Shown: positions 19,945 through 27,469 of the stretch, in pieces
Position numbering within the stretch: the stretch's first letter is position 1
How the letters are laid out: the number at the start of each line of letters is the position of its first letter
Origin: Burkholderia sp. lig30
Lineage (GTDB): Bacteria; Pseudomonadota; Gammaproteobacteria; Burkholderiales; Burkholderiaceae
Direction: 5' to 3'
DNA: 64,000 bases
NCBI RefSeq assembly: GCF_000687455.2
Contig: NZ_JGVW01000076.1
Span: 1 to 64,000 of the forward strand
Made by a program: the position numbers and the translations under genes
Notes under the pieces: model-generated
The model's database searches: none
Told to the model about the DNA's origin: nothing
Seen by the model: only the letters and a program-made list of their open reading frames with translations

Positions 19945-19964
19945 AATGCTACGGAACATTTACG
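19945..19964 (+). promoter_or_regulatory. Copy 4 of the recurring 20-bp element
   Basis: AATGCTACGGAACATTTACG lies 369 bp upstream of the STN gene. TTCGCGCTTC starts 22 nt after AAC ends in the core, the same string at the same distance as in copy 2 before the exoprotein gene. That supports a shared regulator of sigma-factor and exoprotein transcription. Confidence 0.45.
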
Positions 19965-20218
19965 CCGCCGAGAATGTTCGCGCTTCAATCGGCACTTTTT
20001 GGTCGATATGCATGGCGAGAATTGAAATTCGCGTGGGTCTCTTTTTTTGAGTCAAGGCAATCCCCATGCTTTAATCGCCAAACATCGGAGTTTCGATCAA
20101 TACAAAATCCGCAAGATCAATCCGCGCATCAAAAATCCGGCACAACATTTTTCACGAGCACGCTCCGGTCCACCATTTACTCCCGCTAGAAAATTTCTCG
20201 TCGCTCTATGCAATACCG

Positions 20219-20236
20219 GCGTCAACTGACTGTCAC
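20219..20236 (+). promoter_or_regulatory. Candidate Pho box upstream of the STN-sigma-FecR genes
   Basis: GCGTCAA-CTGA-CTGTCAC matches the PhoB consensus CTGTCAT-N4-CTGTCAT at 10 of 14 positions. The second repeat matches 6 of 7 and the 11-bp spacing is exact. It lies 97 bp before the start codon. The corresponding P. aeruginosa vre genes respond to phosphate starvation through PhoB, which fits. Confidence 0.5.
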
Positions 20237-20332
20237 AGTCCCCGCTCACAATGCGGTGTTCGGTTGCTACGAGGCCGATTCCTGGGCCGGCTGCGCGAAT
20301 GGCCGTGCCGCACCACACATGACCGGGAATTC

Positions 20333-21073
20333 ATGACACGTTCACGGGCGCCGCGAGGTGCCGTGGCGCTGGCCGTCTGCATGCTGCTCGTCGGGTTGCC
20401 GATGCGCGGCGTGCACGCACAGGCGCCCCGCGGCCATCAGCCGGGCGTGCCCGCGCACTTCACTCTGCCCGCGCAGCCGCTCGCGAAGGCGCTGCAGGAT
20501 TTCGCGCGGATCACCGAATTGATCGTGCTCGCGCCGGCGCCGCTGCTCGAAGGGCGGACAAGCGCTCCCGTGCAGGGCGATTTCCTGCCGCGCGATGCGC
20601 TCGAGCGCGTATTGCTCGGCACGGGTTTGAAAGCAGAATTTACGCAGCCGGACGAAGCGATCATCGTCGCCCAGCCGGCAACGGCGGAAGCGTCGGGCAG
20701 CGGAACGGACCCGACACCATCGAGCGACGAGTCGCCGATCGACGGTGTCGGCAATTCGGACCAGCGGCTCGCGTATGCGGGGTTGGTGCAGGCGCGTCTG
20801 ATCGACGCGTTGTGCGCGCAGCCAGCCGCGGTACCGGGCCGCTATCGGCTCGTCGCGCAACTGCGCATCGACGACAGGGGGGCGGTGGTGGCAGTCAACA
20901 TGGTGGCATCCAGTGGTCTTGCGGTGCGCGACGCGGCGATCCTCCGCGTGCTACGCTCGCTGAAGCTCGACGAGGCGCCGCCGGCCGGGCTGCCGCAGCC
21001 GGTCACGATCCTGCTGAGGCCGGTGGGCAACGGTGTGCATTTCCGCTGCCCGCCGGCAGCCGAACGGAACTAG
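20333..21073 (+). CDS. STN-domain plus TonB C-terminal-domain protein (VreA-like cell-surface-signalling protein)
   Basis: A 246-residue exported protein: signal peptide (1-31), STN domain at about 45-120 (FTLPAQPLAKALQDFARITE through LERVLLGTGLKAEF), and a TonB_C-like domain at about 150-240 (YRLVAQLRIDDRGAVVAVNM, then a DAAILRVLRSL helix). It has no outer-membrane beta-barrel, unlike FecA-type receptors. STN domains pass a signal to FecR-type anti-sigma factors, and the gene is followed 6 nt later by a sigma gene and then fecR. P. aeruginosa VreA is likewise a barrel-less receptor-like protein. ATG 20333 was chosen because it gives a proper signal peptide; an in-frame start at 20264 does not. 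A Pho-box-like site lies 97 bp upstream. Confidence 0.8.
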   Translation: MTRSRAPRGAVALAVCMLLVGLPMRGVHAQAPRGHQPGVPAHFTLPAQPLAKALQDFARITELIVLAPAPLLEGRTSAPVQGDFLPRDALERVLLGTGLKAEFTQPDEAIIVAQPATAEASGSGTDPTPSSDESPIDGVGNSDQRLAYAGLVQARLIDALCAQPAAVPGRYRLVAQLRIDDRGAVVAVNMVASSGLAVRDAAILRVLRSLKLDEAPPAGLPQPVTILLRPVGNGVHFRCPPAAERN

Positions 21074-21079
21074 GCGGCC

Positions 21080-21628
21080 ATGTCCGAGACTACCCGCGCC
21101 GGCCTGAGGAAGCTGCTCGCGTCGCGCTACGCGTACCTGGTCCGACGGCTCGAACGCGTGACCGGTTCGAAGGACAGCGCGGCCGACGTGCTGCATGAAA
21201 CCTGGCTGCGCCTCGACAACGCGAACGTGTCGACCCAGGTCGGCAATGCGGACGCGTATCTGCTCGGAATGGCGAGCAACGTCGCGATCGATCAGCATCG
21301 CCGCGAACGGCGCCATCTGCACGAGGACGACGCCGACGTGCTGCTCGAACTGCCCGACGAGCTGGCCGATCCGGAGCGGATCGTCGCCGCGCGCCGCAAG
21401 GTGGATGCGCTGAAGGAGGTGCTGCGCGGCCTGACGCCGCGACGCCGCGCGATCCTGATCGCCGCGCGCGTCGACGGGTTGCTCAACCGCGAGATCGCCG
21501 AGCGTTTCGGCATCTCGCTGCGCCTCGTCGAAAGCGAGCTCAGCGCGGCGATGAAGTATTGCCTGCAACGGATGCAGGAAGAAGGCGATTCGTACCCGGG
21601 TTCGCGCGGCGGGCCCCGAAAATTTTGA
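21080..21628 (+). CDS. ECF sigma factor, FecI/VreI type
   Basis: A 182-residue sigma-70 family protein with only regions 2 and 4. Region 2 covers about residues 12-75 (DSAADVLHETWLRL, ADAYLLGMASNVAIDQHRRE). Region 4 covers about 105-165 (LRGLTPRRRAILIAARVDGL, then the NREIAERFGISLRLVESEL helix-turn-helix). There is no C-terminal extension. The gene lies 6 nt after the STN gene and 11 nt before fecR, the standard order of a surface-signalling operon. Likely targets are the exoprotein and its export genes, possibly through the element found at 151, 4992, 19698 and 19945. Confidence 0.9.
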   Translation: MSETTRAGLRKLLASRYAYLVRRLERVTGSKDSAADVLHETWLRLDNANVSTQVGNADAYLLGMASNVAIDQHRRERRHLHEDDADVLLELPDELADPERIVAARRKVDALKEVLRGLTPRRRAILIAARVDGLLNREIAERFGISLRLVESELSAAMKYCLQRMQEEGDSYPGSRGGPRKF

Positions 21629-21639
21629 GCATCCCGACG

Positions 21640-22635
21640 ATGATGAAACCCGAGCCCGATTCCGCCAACGACGCGCACGATACCGCCAGCGCGTGGCTGG
21701 TGCGGCTGCGCTCCGGGAACGCGAGCCCGGCCGAGGCCCAGGCGTTCGAGCACTGGTGCGACACGCATCCGCGCACCGCGCACGAGCTGCGCGACACGTG
21801 GGGCTCGCTGCGCACCGCCGCGGCGGAGATCGCGCAGGAGGAGCGCGCGCAAGGCGGCGCGTGGACGGGCGTCCCGAAGCGGGAGCGCGCGATGCGCACC
21901 GGCCGCCGCGCGTTCGTCGGTTTCGCGGTCGCGGCCGGCGCGTCGTGGCTCGCGTTGCGCCCTCCGCTCGGCCTGTGGCCGTCGCTTGGCGAGTTCGCCG
22001 ACGATTACCGGACGGGCACCGGCGAGCAGCGGCAGGTCGCGCTCGAATCGAACGTGACCATCGAGATGAACACCCAGACGCGGCTCGACCTGCTGTCGTC
22101 GTCGGCCGGGCGCGGCATCCGGCTGGTTGCCGGCGAGGCGGAGATCGACGCCGCGCCGCGCGCGTCGGACGGCGAGGGCGGCATCCGGCCCGTCACGGTC
22201 GTGGCCGGCAGCGGCCGGCTGCGCGCGCGGGTCGCGCGCTTCAACGTGCGGCGCACCGACGGACAGGTGTGCGTCACCTGCCTGTCAGGCACGGTCGCGC
22301 TCGACCATCCGCGCGGGCGCCGCCTGCTCGATGCCAACCAGCAGGTAACCTACGACGAGCATGGCGTACAGACGGTGGCGCCGGCCGATCCTGCGGCCGT
22401 CAGTGCGTGGCGGCGCGGGATGCTGGTATTCAACGACATGCCGCTGTCGAGCGTCGTCGACGAGATCAACCGCTACCGGCGCGGCCGCGTGATCCTGCGC
22501 AGTGCGTCGCTCGGCGAGAACCGGATCCAGGCGCAATTCCCGCTCAACCGCCTCGACGACGCGATCGACATGGTCGGCCACCTGTACGGCGCGCACGTGA
22601 CGCGTCTGCCCGGCAACATCGTGTTGCTGAGCTGA
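21640..22635 (+). CDS. FecR/VreR-type anti-sigma factor
   Basis: A 331-residue single-pass inner-membrane protein. Residues 15-60 are the cytoplasmic DUF4880 sigma-binding domain (ASAWLVRLRSGNASPAEAQA, then FEHWC). The membrane segment is at about 90-107. Residues about 115-245 are the periplasmic FecR domain. The C-terminus (SSVVDEINRYRRGRVILRS) is the part expected to meet the STN domain. ATG 21640 was preferred to in-frame 21559, which would lie inside the sigma gene. It should hold the sigma factor inactive until signalled. There is no sign of an internal stop or truncation. Confidence 0.87.
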   Translation: MMKPEPDSANDAHDTASAWLVRLRSGNASPAEAQAFEHWCDTHPRTAHELRDTWGSLRTAAAEIAQEERAQGGAWTGVPKRERAMRTGRRAFVGFAVAAGASWLALRPPLGLWPSLGEFADDYRTGTGEQRQVALESNVTIEMNTQTRLDLLSSSAGRGIRLVAGEAEIDAAPRASDGEGGIRPVTVVAGSGRLRARVARFNVRRTDGQVCVTCLSGTVALDHPRGRRLLDANQQVTYDEHGVQTVAPADPAAVSAWRRGMLVFNDMPLSSVVDEINRYRRGRVILRSASLGENRIQAQFPLNRLDDAIDMVGHLYGAHVTRLPGNIVLLS

Positions 22636-22807
22636 TCCGTGCCGGCCCGGTTCGACCCGGGTCCGGCCTCGCCTGCCCGCGCGTGCCCGCGCGGCATTCC
22701 CGGCACATCTGCGGGTTTGGCCCGCTCGACCCGACATTATCCGTGGGGGCCGGCGCACGCCCGGCCGCGTGCCGTGCGCGCGGACCGGATGCGTGGAACT
22801 TCAGGCA

Positions 22808-23053
22808 ATGGGCGTGGAGATGACCAGGTCGCAACCGGATCACTTGCCGGCGGCCGACGAGGCCGTGCGCGACGGCGCCGTTCGCTGGCTGCTGTGGCTG
22901 CGGGCCGGCGACGCGAGCGCGGCCGAGTTCGACGCGTTCGAGCGCTGGTGCGCGCAGAGCAGGCGGCACGCAGACGCCGTCTACGACGTGATGTGGCTGT
23001 GGGCCCTGCTCGGGATGCTCGGCACGCAGGATGGCGGGCCGATCGTGCACTGA
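22808..23053 (+). CDS. Orphan FecR N-terminal (DUF4880) domain protein
   Basis: An 81-residue frame that consists almost only of the DUF4880 anti-sigma helix bundle: GAVRWLLWLRAGDASAAEF, then DAFERWCAQSRRHADAVYDV. This resembles the first 60 residues of the FecR protein encoded just upstream. There is no membrane segment after the helices and no periplasmic part. It may be a soluble sigma binder, a decaying FecR duplicate, or part of a second regulatory layer. ATG 22808 or ATG 22820 could be used; neither has a strong ribosome binding site, though GTGGAG abuts 22820. The sequence up to 23233 shows nothing else. Confidence 0.6.
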   Translation: MGVEMTRSQPDHLPAADEAVRDGAVRWLLWLRAGDASAAEFDAFERWCAQSRRHADAVYDVMWLWALLGMLGTQDGGPIVH

Positions 23054-23233
23054 CGTGGTGCGTGCCCGTCCGCCGGGCTGGCCGCCACAACAAAGTCTGC
23101 GGGTTATCCGTGGGCGTTCCGACCTAGTAGATGAGGGCCGTGCAACGGGCCTGTGTGCCGAACGAGGTCGGCACGCAGCACCCCGCGTGTGGCATTGACC
23201 GGGAACGTCGGGATCACGACAACGCCGACGCGG

Positions 23234-24064
23234 TCAGTTCGGCGCCGGACCGTCGTCGCGTGCGTGCGCGCGCGCGGCGGCCCAGGCGGCGTCGAGCGGG
23301 TCGTCAGCGTGCCGGTAAGGCTCCAGCAGAAACGGAAAGCGCGCGGCGAACGGTGCGGATTCCTGCAAGGCCACGATATGGTTGACCATCCACTGCAACA
23401 GATCGCCGCCGTGCCGGATCTGCTCCGGCGTCCAGTCCGGCATCGCGGCGAACAGCTCGGCGAATGCCTGCCAGCGGGACGGGCGGTCGTTGTCGCCGGG
23501 CCGGAAATACGTGTTCAGGCACACGTCGTCGGCGTCGCTCAGCGCGCCGACGAACAGCCCGCGCGCGGTCGGCACCGCGACCTGCTTCCAGTGCTCGGCA
23601 AGCGCGAGTGCGCGCATCACGCGCGCGAGCACGAACGCGACCTGCGTCTCGTGCCCGATCGCGTCGACCGACGGCGCGCCGTTGCGCTGCATGCAGCGCG
23701 CGACCGCGTGCGGGCGGATCGCGGTCGACGCGAAGCTGCGCAGCACGAGGCCCGGCACCGTCAGATCGAGCTGGAATTCGCGCAGCCCGTGCTCGGCGCT
23801 CATCGTCGAAAAATTCACGAACAGCCCCTGTCGCGTGCCGAGGATGCCGACGTACGGCTCCAGTCCGAGGCGCGCGAGCTTCGGCGCGATCTGGCGCGCG
23901 AGAAGCCGCATCAGGTTGCGCGGCGTGCGCTCGCCGGCGAACGTGTCGAGCGCGTGCGTGATCACGTCGCTGATTTCCCACCGCCGCGCGTCGGCGAGCA
24001 GGCGCGGCGAGCGGCTCAGGTCGAACCGGGCGCGGCCGTGCGCCACGCGTGGGTCAACGTACAT
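23234..24064 (-). CDS. Hypothetical protein, unrecognised
   Basis: A 276-residue soluble-looking protein with no signal peptide or membrane segment and an even amino-acid composition typical of a real globular protein. I do not recognise a family. Visible stretches are WEISDVITHALDTFAGERTP, LGLEPYVGILGTRQGLFVNF and DWTPEQIRHGGDLLQWMVNH. It is transcribed away from the transposase-derived gene at 24213 across a 148-bp divergent promoter region. Co-location with the surface-signalling trio suggests a role in the same system, but no function can be assigned. ATG 24064 is preferred to 24103 because GAGG lies 12 nt upstream of it. Confidence 0.65.
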   Translation of the reverse strand: MYVDPRVAHGRARFDLSRSPRLLADARRWEISDVITHALDTFAGERTPRNLMRLLARQIAPKLARLGLEPYVGILGTRQGLFVNFSTMSAEHGLREFQLDLTVPGLVLRSFASTAIRPHAVARCMQRNGAPSVDAIGHETQVAFVLARVMRALALAEHWKQVAVPTARGLFVGALSDADDVCLNTYFRPGDNDRPSRWQAFAELFAAMPDWTPEQIRHGGDLLQWMVNHIVALQESAPFAARFPFLLEPYRHADDPLDAAWAAARAHARDDGPAPN

Positions 24065-24212
24065 GCAGGGGCCTCGTGATGACGTTACGGGACGATGGGC
24101 CATATCGCGCGTTTGACGCCGATGCGGCCGTACCCGATGCTCATGCGCCGAAAGCGGCGCGTCAAGTGCGTCGGCGTGCGCCGATGCTCAATCCACACGA
24201 TGAGGTGATCCG

Positions 24213-25880
24213 GTGATACGCACGGTGTTGGAGCGATTTGTCGAACACAGCCCGGTGGCGATCATGACGCGGCTCGTGATGCAGTGCGCGGTTCACGACG
24301 ACTGGATCGACGATGCAGCCGGAATGGACGACGAAACGGACGCCGAGCTGCTGCGCGAAGCGCTGTTCGCCTGCGTCGTCGACGCGCTCGTCGCGCTCGC
24401 CGACCACGCGGGGTCGCGCAGCGGCACGCGTGCGGCGCCGGCCGCGATGCCGGCGGAATTCGCGCCGGCCGTCACGGCGCTGCACGACCGGATGAGCCGG
24501 CTGCGCGGCGGCTGGGGCCGCGCGTTAGTGAAGGACAGCGCGGACCTGCTGCGGCCGTTCGCGATGCCTCCGGCGGGTGAACGGGCGCTCGCCGCCGGCT
24601 GGCGGCTGCGGGTGCTGGGCGGCCGCGACCTGCCGGACGGCTTCGCGTGCGTGCAGGACGGGACGCATGCACTGCCGGTGCACGATCCGGAACTCGAGAC
24701 GATCGTCGACCTGTTGCCATGCGAGCGCGGTCGCGCACACGAACGGGCGTTCGTCGGCGCGCTGATCGAATCGGTGCGGCCCGGCGAGCTGTGGGTCATC
24801 GATGGCGGCGTGAACACGGCGGCGATCCTTGCGGCGTGGCCGTGTCGCGGTGGCGCGCTCCTCGTGCGCGAGCAGGAGGGGGCCCCGGCGTGGCGCGTGC
24901 TCGAAGACGCACGTGACGCGGGCGTGTTCGAAGGCGGCCGCGTGTTCGAGCAGGCCGTCGCGATGGCGGACGACGACGATGCGGAGCTTGCATGCCGGCG
25001 CATCGAATGGCGTCAGGATGGCAGCGCGGGCGCCTCGATGCAGACGACGAGCGTGCTGACCAACGCGCCGGCTGCGCAGTTCGACGCAGTGCAGATAGTC
25101 CGGCTCGCGCAGAGCGCATCGCGCACCATGCTGCCGCCGCACGTCGAGGCCGCGTCGGACGCAGCCGCCGCGAGCGGCGTGCCGGCGCGTGCCGCGCTGC
25201 TCGCGCGCGGTATCGTCGCGGTCGCATACAACGTGTTCGGCATGATGTCGCGCGCGGCGTGCGCGGCGCTCGCGCTCGACGCGCGCGAAGCCGAACGGCT
25301 GCCCGCGCACATCGCGGCCGGGGTGCGTGCCGCGTACGCGGGAATGATGATCGCGCTGCCGCCGGAATGGTGGCGCCGCTACGACCAGGTGCCCGCAACC
25401 ACGCTTGGCCATCTGGTGCATCTGCTCGCGACCCATGTCGATCCGCGCAGTGAGCGCCGCAAGCGACGCGACCACCGCGTTTCAGGGAAGTCGCACGCGC
25501 TGCGGCGCGCGGCGACGCTCGACCGGCTGTTGCACGACGACGGCGACGATCCCGCGTCGAACCCGTTCAGCCCGCGCACGATCTCGATGGCGACGCGCGA
25601 TTTCAGCAGCAATCCGTCGAAGGCGCTGCGCGACGCGACCAAAGCGCTCGTGATGGTGACGAAGTACAACCGGCCGATCGCGCTGCTGGTATCGATCGAC
25701 GACTGGAACCGGCTGTTATGCGAGGTGCGCGAATCGGGCATGAGCCGCTGGTCCGGCGATGACGCGGGCATCCCGACCGCGCGTGCCGAGCGATTGGCGG
25801 CGCGGCGCGCCGGTGCCGGGGCGTCCGATCTCGCCACACAGTGGGGGCCGGTCGCCACGATCGGCGGCGTCAGCTCGTGA
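24213..25880 (+). CDS. Inactivated IS4-type transposase fold fused to a Phd/YefM-type domain (PhdA-like)
   Basis: A 555-residue protein with a GTG start (GAGG 8 nt upstream). Residues about 20-420 follow the layout of IS4-family transposases: LRVLGGRDLP; LVDLLPCERGRAHERAF-like spacing before GELWVIDGGVNTAAILAAW; later IVAVAYNVF and YAGMMIALPPEWWRR. The usual D of ADRNF reads IDGGVN, and the conserved E of the YREK/RWxIE signature is absent where QSASRTMLPP stands. It is therefore predicted inactive. Residues about 465-500 (MATRDFSSNPSKALRDATKA then LLVSIDDWNRLL) form a Phd/YefM antitoxin-like DNA-binding or dimer module. P. aeruginosa has a 'prevent-host-death' PhdA gene beside pdtA and pdtB; this is a probable counterpart. 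No toxin partner is adjacent. Confidence 0.75.
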   Translation: MIRTVLERFVEHSPVAIMTRLVMQCAVHDDWIDDAAGMDDETDAELLREALFACVVDALVALADHAGSRSGTRAAPAAMPAEFAPAVTALHDRMSRLRGGWGRALVKDSADLLRPFAMPPAGERALAAGWRLRVLGGRDLPDGFACVQDGTHALPVHDPELETIVDLLPCERGRAHERAFVGALIESVRPGELWVIDGGVNTAAILAAWPCRGGALLVREQEGAPAWRVLEDARDAGVFEGGRVFEQAVAMADDDDAELACRRIEWRQDGSAGASMQTTSVLTNAPAAQFDAVQIVRLAQSASRTMLPPHVEAASDAAAASGVPARAALLARGIVAVAYNVFGMMSRAACAALALDAREAERLPAHIAAGVRAAYAGMMIALPPEWWRRYDQVPATTLGHLVHLLATHVDPRSERRKRRDHRVSGKSHALRRAATLDRLLHDDGDDPASNPFSPRTISMATRDFSSNPSKALRDATKALVMVTKYNRPIALLVSIDDWNRLLCEVRESGMSRWSGDDAGIPTARAERLAARRAGAGASDLATQWGPVATIGGVSS

Positions 25881-26877
25881 TCCGGTGCACCCAGATCACA
25901 GATGTCCACGCGAAATTGCCGGAACCGTAGCGCGCGACCAGCGTGTCGACCCGCATGTTGATGCGCGCGGAATGGATCCGGCAGTGCACGAGGAAATAGC
26001 CGCTGTTCACGGTGGCGATCGCGCCATCCGGCAACGTCGTGCTGCCCTGTACCGGCGTCAGGTATTCGGCGATGTCGCCGGTGCTCACGAAATACGCGCT
26101 GCCGCGCCGCTCGATCAGGCGTTGCGCCTGGCTGTCCGACAGTGACGGAATCGCCGCGAGAAGGACCGGCTTGAGCGCAGTGTTCACGTTGATCGCGGTG
26201 CGGTCGGGCAGCACGGTCACGAGCGGCGCAAGCGCCGCGATCGCCTGCGCGTCGTACCCGGGAACCCGCGCGAGATCGTCCACGCTCACGAGCTGCAGCG
26301 GCCAGCCGCCCGGCCCCTGCGCGTCGCGCAGCGAGCGCAGCATGTAGTCGGCGGTCGTTTGCGCGAGCGCGGGATTGAGCGAGAGCGCGCCGAGCAGGCG
26401 CCGGTACGCAAGCACGCCTTCGGCGTTGGTCTGCCACGGCTGGCCCGGGGCGATGCGCGACACGAGGTTCGACAGGTTGAAGCGTGCCTGCGCGTCTTCG
26501 ACGCGGCCGGAGATCGACGCGCTCGCCAACTCCGCATTGAGCTCGGCGGCCTCGGGCGGCAGCAGGTCGGCGAGCCGCACCTCGTCGACGGGCGCCGACC
26601 ATGTCTGGCCCACGAACGTGACGATCGACGTCGCGCTCTGCGCGCGCAGCAGCGCGCGCGCCCACTCGACCGCCGCGCGCTCGGCCCACATCGTCTGCGT
26701 GGCCAGCCGCTGATTCTCGACGTCGCGCGTCGCGACCTGCTGGCGCCACAGCACGCTTGCCGCGAGCGTCGCCGCGAGCGCGACGACGAGCAGCACCGTG
26801 ACGATCGCGATTCCGCGTTCGCGGCTGGCGCGCGCGTGCGCGGCGCATGTGATGCGAGGACGGCGTTGTGCACCCAT
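25870..26877 (-). CDS. gspK: Type II secretion minor pseudopilin GspK (HxcX-like)
   Basis: A 335-residue protein with a prepilin-type leader: RERG then IAIVTVLLVVALAATLAAS, i.e. cleavage after Gly with a hydrophobic helix lacking Glu at +5, as usual for GspK. The large soluble domain (RFNLSNLVSR, NVNTALKPVLLAAIPSLSD, AQRLIERRG) is the GspK signature. It forms the tip of the periplasmic pseudopilus. The start was set at ATG 26877 so that the leader is short. Its 3' end overlaps the convergent fusion gene by 11 bp. No other type II genes lie in the window. An isolated gspK here recalls the Hxc genes near vre and lap in P. aeruginosa, and the DING-like protein is a likely cargo. Confidence 0.85.
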   Translation of the reverse strand: MGAQRRPRITCAAHARASRERGIAIVTVLLVVALAATLAASVLWRQQVATRDVENQRLATQTMWAERAAVEWARALLRAQSATSIVTFVGQTWSAPVDEVRLADLLPPEAAELNAELASASISGRVEDAQARFNLSNLVSRIAPGQPWQTNAEGVLAYRRLLGALSLNPALAQTTADYMLRSLRDAQGPGGWPLQLVSVDDLARVPGYDAQAIAALAPLVTVLPDRTAINVNTALKPVLLAAIPSLSDSQAQRLIERRGSAYFVSTGDIAEYLTPVQGSTTLPDGAIATVNSGYFLVHCRIHSARINMRVDTLVARYGSGNFAWTSVIWVHRITS

Positions 26878-26911
26878 GTGACGGATCCCGGCGATGTGTA
26901 GCGCGTGACGC

Positions 26912-27469
26912 TCAGGCTTCGAAAGCGAGCCATGCGTGCAGCATGCTCGCATGCGCGGATGACGATATGCCGAAGCCGACGATCAGCGTCGCGATCCACG
27001 TGTCGAGTGCGGCGTCGCGCGCGCTGGCGGACGTTTCTGCGAGCGGCCTGACCAGTGCGTCGATCGCATGTGCGTTCCACATCAGCAGCGCGAACAGGGT
27101 GCATGACAGCAATATCGCGACCGCGAAGTAATGCGCGGCGACCGCCCGGCGGTTCGTGAACGGTGTGCGATGGTGGCGCTGGTTCGCGGCGACGATCGCG
27201 ATGCCGTTCGCGACCGGCACGATCGCCATCGCGGCCGCCCAGAAGAACGGCGCGTCGCTCGACGGATCGATCAGCAGCAGCGTGCCGATCGCCCAGAACG
27301 GCGGCGCGAGCAGGGTCAGCGCGAGCCACGACAGCAGTTGCCAGTGCAGCCAGGGCGTGCGCCAGCGCAGCGGGGTGGCCCCGCCGTCGTGCGCACGCGT
27401 GTGCGCCGGGATCGCGTGAGCGGCCAGCTTTTCCGTTAGCCACCGCTTGAGCAGCGTCGCAATCGACAT
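26912..27469 (-). CDS. Four-helix integral membrane protein, unrecognised
   Basis: A 185-residue protein with four predicted membrane helices: about 45-68 (LLSWLALTLLAPPFWAIGTL), 74-95, 108-130 (HYFAVAILLSCTLFALLMW) and 153-178. The N-terminal tail of about 40 residues is cytosolic. It lies 34 bp upstream of gspK on the same strand and is probably co-transcribed with it. It resembles no type II component I can name. It could be an accessory to the pseudopilus or simply a neighbour. Confidence 0.6.
   Translation of the reverse strand: MSIATLLKRWLTEKLAAHAIPAHTRAHDGGATPLRWRTPWLHWQLLSWLALTLLAPPFWAIGTLLLIDPSSDAPFFWAAAMAIVPVANGIAIVAANQRHHRTPFTNRRAVAAHYFAVAILLSCTLFALLMWNAHAIDALVRPLAETSASARDAALDTWIATLIVGFGISSSAHASMLHAWLAFEA

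Larger units (their letters stand above)
19581..20332. other. 750-bp AT-rich divergent intergenic region
   Basis: Only non-coding sequence separates the minus-strand DING-like gene from the plus-strand STN gene. It is much more AT-rich than its flanks. It holds one Pho-box-like site for each direction and two copies of the AATGGTNCGKAACATT element. Open frames of up to about 108 codons exist (for example 19699-20025), but they are Arg-rich, lack a ribosome binding site and match no family I know. The length is unusual for this compact locus and suggests several promoters or an untranslated RNA. Confidence 0.5.

Noticed and set aside
19699-20025. A 108-codon frame starting at copy 3 of the 20-bp element
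   Set aside because: It has no Shine-Dalgarno, a biased Arg/His composition and no similarity I recognise. Its start coincides with the shared element, so it is kept only as a note under that finding.
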